In this document: positions 23,000 through 34,568 of the stretch, one piece after another
Position numbering within the stretch: position 1 is the first letter of the stretch
Layout of the letters: the number at the start of each line of letters is the position of its first letter
Source of the DNA: Medicago truncatula
Taxonomy: Eukaryota; Streptophyta; Magnoliopsida; Fabales; Fabaceae
NCBI RefSeq assembly: GCF_003473485.1
Contig: NC_053047.1
Span: 42,518,972 to 42,582,971, forward strand
DNA: 64,000 nt
Direction of reading: 5' to 3'
Program-made: the position numbers and the translations under genes
Notes under the pieces: model-generated
Seen by the model: the letters and a program-made list of their open reading frames with translations, nothing else
The model's database searches: none
What the model was told of the DNA's origin: nothing

Positions 23000-24590
23000 A
23001 GATGTTGAAGATTTGGGAGAGAGTCGGCTTCGCAGATAATATGAAAGAACAAAATTGTTAGATGGTAATTAGATGATGATGATGATATGTACTAATTAAT
23101 TAAACACACTCTATCAAAACTAATATAATCATTCCATCAAAGAAGAGAAAATCCCGAATTCACAAGGTTTAAACCCTAACCCCCAAATCAGAGAAGATTC
23201 GAATGAATAAAATTAACAACTAAAATTGAAAAAGAAAGAGAAAGAAGATGAATCAAAATCAAAATACTTACATACATACCTGCAACCCTAGAAGAACAAG
23301 TGTGTGTGTATAACCGAAAGAGTTAGTTATTTGGGCTGAATGATATTTTCAAGCCCAAGCCTGAGCCTCTCTATTTATGAATGAACATGTGCCCTTTACA
23401 CGAGAGAATATTCAAACCTCTCCTGTTCTTTTTTGTAAGTGTTTTTCATTGTTTTCAAGCCTTCATTACTTGAAATCATTCCATGAGAGAACAACAGAAA
23501 GAGACATATATGATAATCAACTTGAGTTTTGACAAAATAAAGAAGAAGAATGAAAATACATAGATACCTTGCGAGTGAAGCAACGATTATGAAAATATGA
23601 TTGAAAGAGATACAAACGAAAACTGTCATGCAATGCAACCCTAGAGAGACAAATTCTTCTCATTCTACTTATAAGAAGCTTCAACCCTAGAGATTACGAA
23701 CGAAAACTATCATGCAATGAAAATACATAGATACGTTGGAGCTTCTTCTTCTTCTACAACTTCTTCTCATTCTACTCATTCTACTTATACTCATGATTTT
23801 TCTTTTGCTTTCACATCACAGAGAAGCTGCAATGAAAACTTCTTCTTTTTTTTTTTTTTATGGGTAAATTCAACTGGAATTTGTTTTTAATAACAAACAA
23901 GTTTTTGGCCACTATTACTTGAGTTTCACACACTATTTCTACTTTTCATTTTACTTGCTAATTACCATTAACTAGTCTCAGTTTTTTTCTTCTTTCTGAC
24001 AGAACCTTAAGTGTGTGTTTAGATAAAGTAATTTGAAAATGCAATTGAAACATTCTCATTTTGGAAAACGACATTGGTTCACGCGTCGTTCAAACTTGTG
24101 TTGCATTTTAGTGCTTATTTCGTCAATCCAAACACGGTCTATCCTACATCAAATTGTTTATCACTATCATATGTAGTGGTTCAGTTTTTATTGAAGTTGG
24201 CTGTGTGTTTTGACTTTTAATTTCATTGTCATCGATCAAAACAAAGTTATTAGTTATGATTAAATTGTTTTTTCATCGATCAAATTGTTATTCATCAATA
24301 AAGTTGACAGTTTTGTGCATATTTTCTGAGTAAACTTGCTATGATTAAATGTTTTTTCGTCTTTATTATTGTATTGATCTTTCTGTTTTTTATTTTTTGT
24401 TTGGACCTAATCAGTTATTAGTTTGCACCATAATAGACCCAGCAGTCTATTAGATAGTCTTTGAGATTTGATTTTTTTTGCTACTGATGTACTGATTATG
24501 GACAGCCACAATCAATTGATTTTGCTACTGATAGTGCTAAATAGATGAGCCAACACACAATCAAAAATTCCCAAAAAAAAATCCATTCAG
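23000..24590. repeat. Upstream region of member F, duplicated
   Basis: Ordered matches to 16680..17680 (see that entry), with the leader exon-like CATACATACCTGCAACCC at about 23270. No gene is supported. Confidence 0.5.
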
Positions 24591-24592
24591 AA

Positions 24593-24875
24593 GGGTTTTG
24601 GAAAATCGTTGGAAGGGTTTTAGAAAATGAATTTGGCGTGGCAATGTAGTGCTCATCAAACTCATGGCCACGACCACCACTCGCAAATCCAAATTAACAA
24701 AACCAAGTGAAACTCCTTTCAACCCAAACTCAACAACTCTGTCAACGTAATCGGCACCGTTAACAAACCTATTCACCTTTAAACTTCTCCTGACGGCAAC
24801 CCTTTCACCGCCACACAGTCAAGACTCATCTTGGCCATGACCCTACGTTTTTTTATACCTGTTGTATTTGATTGG
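24593..24875 (+). pseudogene. OSB exon-1 fragment, copy 3
   Basis: Contains GGGTTTTGGAAAATCG, TCGCAAATCCAAATTA, ATCGGCACCGTTAACAAACC and CATCTTGGCCATGACCC in the same order as OSB exon 1 at 28150..28450. A ~70 bp gap removes most of the presequence, and reading is lost after TCAACG. It is closer to copy 1 than to the intact gene. Confidence 0.75.
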
Positions 24876-24911
24876 TTCTGCCGTGTATTGATGTGATTGT
24901 GAATTTGTGAG

Positions 24912-25010
24912 GCTACAACAACAACCAAGCCTTATCCCACTAAGTGGGGTCGGCTACATGGATCAAATGAGGCCATAGTGTTCTATCATACACCAAATTT
25001 GGATCCAACT
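24912..25010 (-). mobile_element. SINE 3' end with TTG tail
   Basis: On the minus strand, ATGTAGCCGACCCCACTTAG, TGGGATAAGGCTTGG and a (TTG)n tail form the 3' end typical of TS-like plant SINEs. A diverged relative lies at 29390..29480 on the plus strand. The tRNA-like head is not clear. Confidence 0.5.
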
Positions 25011-25358
25011 CATTGACCTCTAAATCCGAACAGAAACAAACAGATTGCACAATACGAATACTTTATTGATGAATATAATTCTGGATAATAATTCAAAACC
25101 AGAATACTACACATAGACAAATTGCAGTAGTCATATAGGAGATAGTACAGAATAACAAGACACACATAGACCAAGATTCGAGAGCTTGATTCTCTCCCTC
25201 CCAAGTGTCTAATGCTCGCAACTTTAGGATAAAACTAATAGTTTAATTTTAGTCACAGCATTGAGAATGATTTATTTAAGCACCTACTCCTATAAATATT
25301 CTATATAAGAAGTCTAACATATAGATTTTGGATGTCCTTCATCTTAAGCCTCCAACAC

Positions 25359-26332
25359 TTACTTCTTCTGCCGCTTACTTTTGATGTTACCTTCAGCAAC
25401 TTCAGCTTCACGCTTACGAATTTCAACAGCTTCAGCTTTCTGCTTACGAGCTTCAGCTCTCTGCTTTCGAAGTTCAACGGCTTCCTGCTTTAGCTTTCGA
25501 AGTTCAGCGGCTTCCTGCTTACGGACTTCAGCAGCTACCTGCTTCTGCTTGCGAACTTCAGCGGCTTTCTGCTTCTGCTTTCGAACTTCAGCGGTTTCAT
25601 GTTTCTGCTCTTGAACTTCGGCAACTTCCTGCTCATGAACTTCTGCCTGCTTCTGCTTTCGAGCTTCAGCAGCTTTCAGCTTTCGATCTGCAGCAGCTTT
25701 CTTCTTTCGATCTGCAGCAGCTTTCTGCTTCTGGTTTCGAGCTTCTATAGAAGCCAGAAACTTAAAAAAATTCTGCCTTCGAAATTCATCAGTTGACTGC
25801 TTTGGAAGTTCAAAAGGATCAAAAGGAGATATCTGCTTTGGAAGCTCAGCAGCTTTGTGCTTCTGGTTTCGAGCTTCGGCAGCTTTCTGCTTACGAACAT
25901 CGGCCTTATATGCAGCCTCACAAGAATTGATTAAGTCCAGCATTTCCATCTGCAGGTTTGGAGGTTAATTAATAATATTAAAGGACTGAAACTAAAATTA
26001 TGAAACTTGAACGAAAAGCATTCATTTGTTGGCTTGGCATTTCGAGAAAAACAGAACTTACATGGGATTGTAATTCAGACTTAGTCCTGGCATGGTATTT
26101 GACATCCTTTCGCATACTCTCAAACGAGAACTCTTCCATGGTCTTCTTCTGGTTTAGAGATAAATTATTATATTAAAAGGTGAATAAATCATATATGGAG
26201 AAAATAAGAAACTAATTAAAATTGTTTGTTTGATACATGTTATCTCAAAAACAAACTTGCCTCATTGGGATAATCCCAAGGATGATGGTAGGGTGTTGTT
26301 TTGGGCCAATTCTTCCTCTTCAAATGACTCAT
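25359..26332 (-). CDS. Charged coiled-coil repeat protein, member D
   Basis: Exons 26261..26332, 26062..26148 and 25359..25949 join in phase into 249 residues: MSHLKRKNWPK..., KKTMEEFS..., MEMLDLINSCEAAYKAD. Intron 1 has the same AG|GCAAGT donor. It is almost identical to C, except that exon 3 lacks one 24 bp unit (residues RKQKAAEL in C), a clean in-frame loss from the repeat. It ends at SKRQKK like C. High similarity over the whole 2.3 kb block points to recent duplication. The pattern of charged residues with Ala/Val/Leu every three or four positions predicts a long helix or coiled coil. Function is not recognised. Confidence 0.6.
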
Positions 26333-26339
26333 CTGGGCT

Positions 26340-28110
26340 TGTGAGATATCAAAAATTGGAGAAATTAATTAATTGAGAGTTCATGCAATCAAACACGCAG
26401 TTAGTCACAGTTCCAAGCCCTTGACAACAGAAAATCTCCAATTAAAACCCTAATTACCCAATACAATCACAGAACATATTTCAAAGAAACAGACGAGACA
26501 TTTATAAACAACAATAATCGACAAAAATTGAAAGAGATGAAAAATGAAAATGCATACATAGAGATTGTGAAAATGGCTAACCGCGAACCAGAGATTGTAT
26601 GTATATATTATATAAGGAGGTGTAACTTGGGCCTGCCTCTTTCTCATGTGTTATTCTACCCTTTATTATTATCTTAGTCCGAGTATTGTGACTAAGTGTT
26701 TTAATTTGAGTTTTAATATGTTATCTAAACTCTAAGAATAAGGATTATGAATGCAAAGCATAATGCAACCCTAGGGAGACAAAAATATGTATATTTGAGT
26801 AATCTGATCGGTGGATGGTGAAATAAACAACTTTTGGATTGTTATTACTTTTTGCACTACAATTTTATTTATCACACCATATTTTGTGTTGCAATAATCC
26901 AGAATGCTCTCGTTGCCATACTCATCTCTGCCATGTTGCGTTTGCATGCAAGATGAGTAGTTTTCCCTGGAATATGCACAATTTTTAGTAGTTTCTTTTT
27001 AATCCAAAATGTGGCCTAGTGGCAAGGATGACAATGGAGTTAAAATCGTACAATCGATAAATTTGGGGGCCAAATGTGCTTTAAAATCTAATCATTATTA
27101 TATTTTTCAATACTTACAAAATACTCTAAATGACATTCATTTTAAAATCAATAGAGATGCAAAATAGGGAGAAAGTTGAGAAGATCATAACTCAATAAAT
27201 AAACTCTAAATGAGGAGTGTTGCTCATACTCTCTTCCTAACGCTCACTCTTTTGTAGGATGAAATCGGCATGAGTTTTACCTAATAAAAGAGTGACTAGT
27301 GCAAGAAGGAAAGTGTTCATGACATTTCTCAAATTTAAATTATCATATATCAAAATCATTCTTTGATTTGATTTAGATAAACCTAATGACAATATTCATT
27401 GAAAACAAATAAGTGGAAGAGATATAATTTAATCTATGATTACCGCGTTTGGTTTACCAATTTCGATACCTTTACTCCTTAAATTATGATTTATGAAGCA
27501 AAATATTATCAATAAAAGAAAAAAATCATCTTTGAATGTGTAACGAGTAGTCACAATAGTTCTTCAATGTATCCAAATTTCAAAATATTATCCGATTGTG
27601 CACTAAGTTAGTCAAAATAATATCTTACGTTAAAATGTTTCATTAATATTTTCATATTGGTCCTTCAGTATATTTACTTATTGTCATATTAATCTCGACA
27701 ATTATTTATTTATTTATTGTCATATTAGTCCATATATAAAAAGAGTTAATATCAATGTCGATAGACTATTAATCAATGACTATTTTAGAATTTCAATACA
27801 TTGAGGATCGTTGTGTTACTCGTTAAACACATAGATCATAATGACTACTTGTTAAAAAAAATGAATTGTACCAATATAAAAGAGTTGAAAGTCATTTTGG
27901 TTCTTGAATGTATAACAAGTGGTCATTCATTGTATCAAAATTTCAAAATAATTTTTGATTGTGTACTTTGTTAATCAAAATAGTCTCACAATTAAATAAT
28001 CCTTAATACTTACAGTAACTCTTTTGATATAACGACTCAAATGATAATAAATAAGTATGTATAGGGACTGATATGCACAATTAAAAAAAATATTGCAACT
28101 TTAAAAATCA
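26340..28110. repeat. Upstream of gene D, then dispersed repeats
   Basis: 26480..27270 duplicates the region upstream of gene C. 27500..28060 holds two diverged copies of a segment around GAATGTGTAACGAGTAGTCA (27533) and GAATGTATAACAAGTGGTCA (27906), possibly an old inverted-repeat element. No gene found. Confidence 0.45.
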
Positions 28111-28133
28111 TGGACCAAAATGAATATTACCCA

Positions 28134-28140
28134 TATAAAA
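28134..28140 (+). promoter_or_regulatory. TATA box of the OSB gene
   Basis: TATAAAA lies 63 bp before the chosen start at 28203. The in-frame ATG at 28110 lies upstream of it and so is unlikely to be transcribed. This supports the downstream start, which also gives a clean organelle-targeting peptide. Confidence 0.55.
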
Positions 28141-28202
28141 CTACTCCACTTGCATTTGGGAGGGTTTTGGAAACTCATCGAAATTCGAAAGGGTTTAGAA
28201 AA

Positions 28203-31200
28203 ATGAGCCCAATACGGCGAGTTTTACTCCTCCGTCTCCGATCCACCACCACCAACTACTCCACCGTCGCCACCACCACTCGCAAATCATCGAAATCCAA
28301 ACTCCAAAAACCAACCGAAATCCCATTTCAACCCAAACTCGCCAACTCCGTCAACCTAATCGGCACTGTTAACAAACCTATTCACTTTCAAACCTCCACC
28401 GACGGTAACCCTTCCGCCGCCACTGTCATCACTCGTCTTGGTCATGATCCTTCTCAGTTCTTGATTCCTCTTGTTTTTCATGGTGATTTGGCTCTTACCG
28501 CGCAGTTTCATCTTAAGCTTAATGATGTTGTTCATGTTGAGGGTCAACTTTCTACTGAAGATGATCAAATCAAACTTGATAAACCTCAACAATATCAGTT
28601 TCAGGTTTTTTTTTTCCCTTCTTTCTACTACAATGTTACAACTTTTTTGTTTTGTTGTTTATTCATATCTATACACTGATACGGCGACACTGGTAAATGT
28701 AACCACATGTTTTGGTGTCTGATGTCGGTGTTACAAAGATTCTTATGTTTGCAGTACCGAGAAAGACACACTGGCATGTCGACATTGGTGATTATTTGAA
28801 AAAATGGCATACTTGAATGTAATGACATGTGTTGGTGTTGTTGTTGGACACAGAACATGGCTTTTATTAGAAGTGTCGATGCTACAAATATTTATATGTT
28901 TGCAGCACTGACACAGACACACTGACATGTCAACACTGGTTATATTTTGAAAAATGGCATAATTGAATGTTGGTGTCATGTCGGTGTCTAACACTGACAT
29001 GTGTTGGATACCGGACATGATTTTTATTAGAGGTGTCAGTGCTAGAGAGATTCATATTTTTTTATGTTTAACGTGTTTTGGTGGTTTTTAATTGTGTTGT
29101 TGGTGTTGTTGTTAGGTTAAGGTGCAAAGTCTTAATTTTGTTGAAGGTTATCCTCGTGTTAAGAAGGCTAGTTTAACGTCTAAGGAGAAATCAGATATTG
29201 AGGATGGTAAGTACTTCATTTTGATTTCAGCATGACGTTATGTTTGAATTGCATATTTGTTGATTTATGATTTTTTGAAATGGGAAAGTTGAGACAATAG
29301 AAATTGGAAAACCAAGTAATGTTAAGCCTTGGTTTGGAAAGTTAAAGAAGCGCATTGTCGCCACATAGTGAGTTGGATCGAAATATGGTTTATGATATGA
29401 TATTATGGTGTAATTTGATCCATATAGCCGACCCCCACTTAGTGGCATAAAACATGATTGTTCTTGTTGTTGTATTGTCACCACATAGTGAACTAAGGTC
29501 CTGTTTGGATAAACAAGTTAATTAAGCGCTTATAATGTAATTTCTTGTCATATACGTTCTTATGTATAGCCTATTTCTATGATAAAAGATAAAATGAAAT
29601 CAAAATGTTGCATAAGCTATCCTGAAGAGGTTATGGAAATAAGCTGAAAACAACTTACGGACGTGTCATAAGTTGTTTCCATAAGCTCTCTCAAACAATT
29701 TTACAAGTCGTTACGTCACTAGATAAGTTCAAATAAGCCAATCCAAATAGAATCTGGCTCTATGATTTGCATAATCGCTTACCATATACGTGCTTATGTA
29801 TAGCCTATTTCTATGATAAAAGATACACAGTTAAACTGGTTCATAAGCTATCCTGGAGAGTTTATGGAAATAAGCTGAAAACAATTTATGGACATGTCAT
29901 AAGCTGTTTCCGTAAGCTCTCCAAAACAGTTTCACAAATGTTTATGTCACTAGATAAGCTGAAATACGTCAACCTAAACAGGCCCTGACTCTATGTTTTC
30001 CAACTTCTATAAAGCCACGTTGAATATGCACTAAGGCTCTTTTTGGGTAAACAAGTTAATTAAGCCCTTATAACATAATAGTTTTTCATACACCTGTTTA
30101 TTTATAGCGTATTTCTGTGATAAAAGATAAAATAAAGTCAATATGTTTTTCATAAGCTTATGGAAATAAGCTGAGAACAACCTACGGACGTGTCTGAAGT
30201 TGTTTCAATAAGATCTCACATATAGTTACACAAGGGGTTATGTCACTAGATAAGCTCTAATAGGTCAATCTAAACAGGCACTAACTCTATGATTTCCAAC
30301 TTCTGCAAATCTACATTGCATATGCATAGTGTTAGGAATGTAGGAATACACAATTTAAAAGTGTACTTTAGGAGGCCTAAGCATGTAAAATTAAAGGTAT
30401 GAGGGGGAGAACTGTCATGCATTCAATTCTATTTTCTTGTAACCATTCGGTTGTACCTGCTTTTGCTGTTGTTTAGGGGAAATCCCTTAATCAATAATAC
30501 TCAATTTTCTCTTTATTTCTTTCTTTTCAATCTTTCTACTGCAATTCGTTCTAGACCCTAACATAAATATAGTTCATGTTTGGTTTCAAGGCGGAGATTT
30601 TTGTAGAAGTACATATTTGGTTTTATGACACCAAACCTCGTTTTGACTGGAAATGATATCAGTAGCTTTTGCATATAAGTTAGAAAAGTTACTCTTTAAG
30701 TTTTATGTAAATGTGTTTTTTAGACTGAAAACACAACTTAAATGACTTACTCCAAACTTAATTTTAACCAAATCAAGTTTAGACAAATGTTCACCACACT
30801 TCAATAATTGACTGGCATTCTTCTATAATAAATTGGGATGAAATGGTTTTACAAAAACTTATTCATAAGTTGTTTTCTTTCATTTTATTTTTTTTTTGTC
30901 AATAGGATACTTTCTTTTTAGATGCTAAAAGAAATTTTATTAGAAGAGAAGGAGGTGAAGCACGGTTACTAATACTATATTAAACAAGGTTGTGAGAATC
31001 GAAATCTTGCATCAGATCGAAAGGGGATGGCAAGATTGTAAAACATAAGATCGCAACTAAAATCGAAGGATTCTACTCGATTAATTTTTTAGGATCGAAA
31101 GGGGATAGCAAGATTGTAAAACATGAAATCGCAACTAAGATCGAACGACCCTACCAAAACAAAAATATTACTAAATATATGTTATATATATAAATTACTC

Positions 31201-33638
31201 AAAGTTTCAAATCTTAAAACATAAAAGACTCAGTCTCAAATCTTAAATATAAATGACTCAAAGTCTTCAATCTTAAACGTAAAGCAACCTAGTCACAAAG
31301 CTTAAACATAAACGACTCAGCCAGGATCATTAGAATCGTATGAAATCACCTGATTTCACGTTTTCATGCGATTTCACAGGGGTTTTACACAACTCAGGAT
31401 TCTATTCATGATCCAAATCGGTAGGGGTGAGTGAAATCGCAAAATTGTGAATTTTCACGATTCTGATCGGAATTCTGACAACAATGATATTAAAGATGGC
31501 AAATGTTAATCAAAGTGAGAATTTTGTTTGTGTGATGCTTTAGCTAGTAGTGCTATGAACTCTGATAAGCTTTTGGTAATATTTTATACATATCTGTTAT
31601 TAGAAAGCGAGAATGATGAAATAAAGTCATCGGAGAAGGATATCCATTCCGAGAAAACTGAGCAACATGACACAAGGAAATCCTGGAGGGATGTCATTAA
31701 TAAACCCAGTCAATGGAAGGCTGTTCATTCACCAAAGGTTTGTGAATTTTCTCCACTTTTTGATTTGTATCCTTTATTTTTCCCTCCTTTTTCATTTGCC
31801 CTCCTTTTTCATTTGCCAATAATGACACATCCTTCATATTTGTTTTCTGAAATTTTGTGAATCTAAATGTAGGAGAGTCCAAAGAATGCAGATTTTGAAA
31901 GCAAGACGGAAGGTGAATTACAACCTGGACTGAAACAATCAACAAGTAAGTATATTTGCATTAGCTCTGGCTCTTTTCGTTGTTTGGACGATCCAAAGTA
32001 ATTCCATTTTGATTTATTTTACAGCCAGTGCAAAGAAATACACTGGCTCTTTGTCAAGTACTTGGGGCGACCTTCTAGATGATCCAAAGAAGTGGTGGGA
32101 TTTTCGTGATAGCAAACGCAATGGATCGGTAATGATTGATGACATGGGGTATATTTTTCTCTTTGATTATTATATTTTGGGGGATATTTTTATATTTGTA
32201 TCTACTTGTTAGGTGAATCCAAAGTACCCTGACTTCAAGCGCAAGGATGGAAATGTTTCCATCTGGCTTGACAAGGCTTCAAAGTCGGTTTTATCTAGAC
32301 TGAAAGAACTGGAATTTGATACTCCGCCTGTTAAACCCAAACAAACAAAAGACAGTAAAGGTAGTGAATAATTTACTTCTTCAAAATGACTTTTCTATGC
32401 ATCATAATTGTTAGTTGTGATATAGTTGGAACAAAGAGACTCTCGATGGTTTCTATCAATGTTAAAACAAATTACTATATTATTTTATTTTTTTACTTTT
32501 ATAGTTTGGAGATGCTCTCCATTTTCATGTTTGATCAATGTCGTGTTTTGTATGCGCTCTGCTACTCAAGATTCCTCATGTCCGTTTTCTGTTTCTTTTC
32601 TCTTCCTATCTCTGTTTTATCACCATATTAAGCATCTCAAATTGGTTTAGGTGATGAGTCCTGGAATGATTTGCTGCAAAACCCAGCTAAATGGTGGGAT
32701 AATAGAGTAGACAAGGTAACCCCATTTTCTGCTTTATCTTTGGATTTTTTAACCCCTACAAGTTTATTTCATGCTTAATTAGATTCTTTTTATTGATGTA
32801 TTAGTCCGATTTGATCATATCAGAAATATGCAAGAGCTCCAGATTTCAAGCACAAAGATACTGGTGTAGGGCTGTGGCTTAGAGATTCACCAAGTTGGGT
32901 TTCATCTAGATTGAAAGAACTGGAGGTTGAAAGTACATCTGTTAAATCCAAACAAGCAAAGGACAGTAAAGGTAGCTAGCACATAATTTACTTTATCAAA
33001 ACGAGTTTCCTAAGCAAATTGTGATAGAGTTGGCACAGAGATTCTCAGTGGTTTCTATCAAAGTCAAAACAAAGATATATTTACTTTAATAGTTTAGAGA
33101 TGCTCTCTATTTTTATGTTTGATCAATGTATCGTGTTTTGTTTGCACTCTGCAACCTAAGATTCTCATGTCCTTTTTCCATTTCTTTGCTTTTTCTATTT
33201 CTGTTATGTTTGTGCTCTGCAACTCAAGATTCTTCATGTCCTTTTTCCATGTCCTTTTCTATTTCCGTTTTATTGCCATATTAAGTTCAATTTCAATTTT
33301 CCCAACTTGGTTTAGGTGATGAATCCTGGAATGATTTGCTGCAAAATCCAGCTAAATGGTGGGATAATAGACTAGACAAGGTAACCCCATTTTCTGCTTT
33401 GTCTTTGGGTTTTTTAATCCCTACAAGTTTATTTCACGCTTTATTAGATTCTTTTTATTGATGTATTAGTTCGTTTTGATCATATCAGAAGAATCCAAAA
33501 GGACCCGATTTCAAGCACAAAGACACAGGTGAAGCGCTATGGCTTAGAGGTTCCCCAAGTTGGGTGTTGCCAAAATTGCCACCCTTGAAGCCAAAACAAC
33601 AAAGTGCAGAAACTAGCTGGATGCAAACATCAGCTTAA
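28203..33638 (+). CDS. Organellar single-stranded DNA-binding protein (OSB), SSB-like OB fold plus PDF motifs
   Basis: Ten exons join in phase to 459 residues: 28203..28604, 29116..29206, 31604..31737, 31873..31945, 32025..32128, 32213..32360, 32651..32715, 32824..32971, 33316..33380, 33489..33638. All introns are GT-AG. Residues 1-28 are basic, Ser/Thr-rich and free of acids (MSPIRRVLLLRLRS), a mitochondrial or plastid presequence. Residues ~50-155 form the SSB-like OB domain (LIGTVNKPIHF, ATVITRLGHD, VVHVEGQLS). Three PDF modules follow: WGDLLDDPKKWWDFR with NPKYPDFKRKDG, WNDLLQNPAKWWDNR with YARAPDFKHKDTG, and WNDLLQNPAKWWDNR with NPKGPDFKHKDTG. A weaker one precedes them in exons 3-4 (SWRDVINKPSQW, PKNADFESK). 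OSB proteins bind organellar ssDNA and limit mitochondrial recombination. Modules 2 and 3 arose by an internal exon-pair duplication. Confidence 0.93.
28690..29055. repeat. Tandem copies of a GTGTCGG-type dispersed repeat (OSB intron 1)
   Basis: Two ~150-160 bp units (about 28742..28890 and 28891..29050) share TTATGTTTGCAG, GACACACTG, CATGTCGACA and TTTTATTAGA in order. Related words (TGTCGGACACC, CAATATGAAGTGTCGATG) occur at ~13290, ~21745, ~34840 and ~48930, so this is a dispersed family. Small minus-strand frames here are incidental. Confidence 0.6.
29390..29480 (+). mobile_element. SINE 3' end with TTG tail, diverged copy (OSB intron 2)
   Basis: ATCCATATAGCCGACCCCCA, CTTAGTGGCATAAAACATG and a TTGTTGTTG tail correspond to the element at 24912..25010 in opposite orientation. 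Confidence 0.45.
29497..30290. repeat. Three adjacent copies of one MITE family in OSB intron 2
   Basis: Copies at about 29497..29757, 29761..29986 and 30034..30288 share TATAGCCTATTTCTATGATA (or a close variant), AAAAGATA, GGAAATAAGCTGA and ACTAGATAAG in order, and end near AACAGGC. They are related to the element at 413..679. Their near-contiguity suggests tandem duplication or repeated insertion. Confidence 0.7.
30989..31487. mobile_element. Inverted-repeat element in OSB intron 2
   Basis: The left end GTTGTGAGAATCGAAATC and the right end (reverse complement GTTGTCAGAATTCCGATC) are imperfect inverted repeats. Inside, a ~70 bp GATCGAAAGGGGAT segment and a CTTAAACATAAACGACTCA segment are tandemly repeated. 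Non-coding. Confidence 0.5.
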
Positions 33639-33659
33639 TGAGCATCAGAAAAAGAAGCA

Positions 33660-34560
33660 GAAACTGAAGTCATTTACCAAGCTGGATGTATCTTCTTATC
33701 AGTTCTCTCTGTTTCACCTCCATGTAATTAATTAATTAATGCCTTCTTAAAGTTCTGATGTGTATAATCATAGCGACTCGGCATTAGACTTATTTTTTTC
33801 TAGGCAGCTATTTTAGCTAATTTTCAAGCACGTACATTTTTATCAGAATTCTGAGCACTATTATACTTATGAGGGTAATCCTTTGTCATTTGCTGGTAAA
33901 GTTCCAATATGACTGTTTTTTCAAAATTACCCCCTTTAGTGAACTGCTAATTTGAATAAACAGAAAATTTAAGTTTATCAAAGGAATGTGGATTTATTCA
34001 CATGGTTCTCATTCTCTGCTTAAGAAAAGTGTAGCCTTATTGGGCTATTGCAAAAGGGGGAAAACACACAAGAGACAAAAAAGATTGTTGCAAGATTTAT
34101 CAATCTCAATCATATCTCAGTCATTTGAGATGCACTAGAGTGATTATGTTTTTGAAACCATTTGTTTTAATAGTAGTCTACATTTTGTTCGTACTCAAAT
34201 GCAGACCTAATTAATTTTGTCATCAATTATTATCATGTTGGAAACAAGCACAAAACAATCAAACTGTATAAACTTTTTTAATTAATATTATCAAGTTTTG
34301 AACCCTTATTCAATTTACTTTTCAAGGTGGCGTTAGCTTGTACATCTTTACTTTCAGTTGTTGAGAATTCATAAAGATGAAAAAAAAAATCCATTTAGAA
34401 TTAAAGAGTTTACAAAAACAGTGAAAAGAATATATTAATAGCATTCTTTGTGAATAAATAAAGCATTAGAGTTTGATTAATTCAGTGAGAAGATAACTAA
34501 AAACAAAAGAAAGAAAAATAGGAATTATTTTCATGCCATAAGACTTGATTAGTAGGCAAG
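33660..34560. other. OSB 3' end and intergenic spacer
   Basis: Follows the OSB stop. Contains the OSB 3' UTR and AT-rich DNA up to the PLA2 terminator region. No gene seen. Confidence 0.4.
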
Positions 34561-34568
34561 ATTACTGC

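Noticed and set aside
28628..29018. Two minus-strand frames of 76 and 91 codons that resemble each other
   Set aside because: They arise from the tandem GTGTCGG-type repeat inside OSB intron 1.
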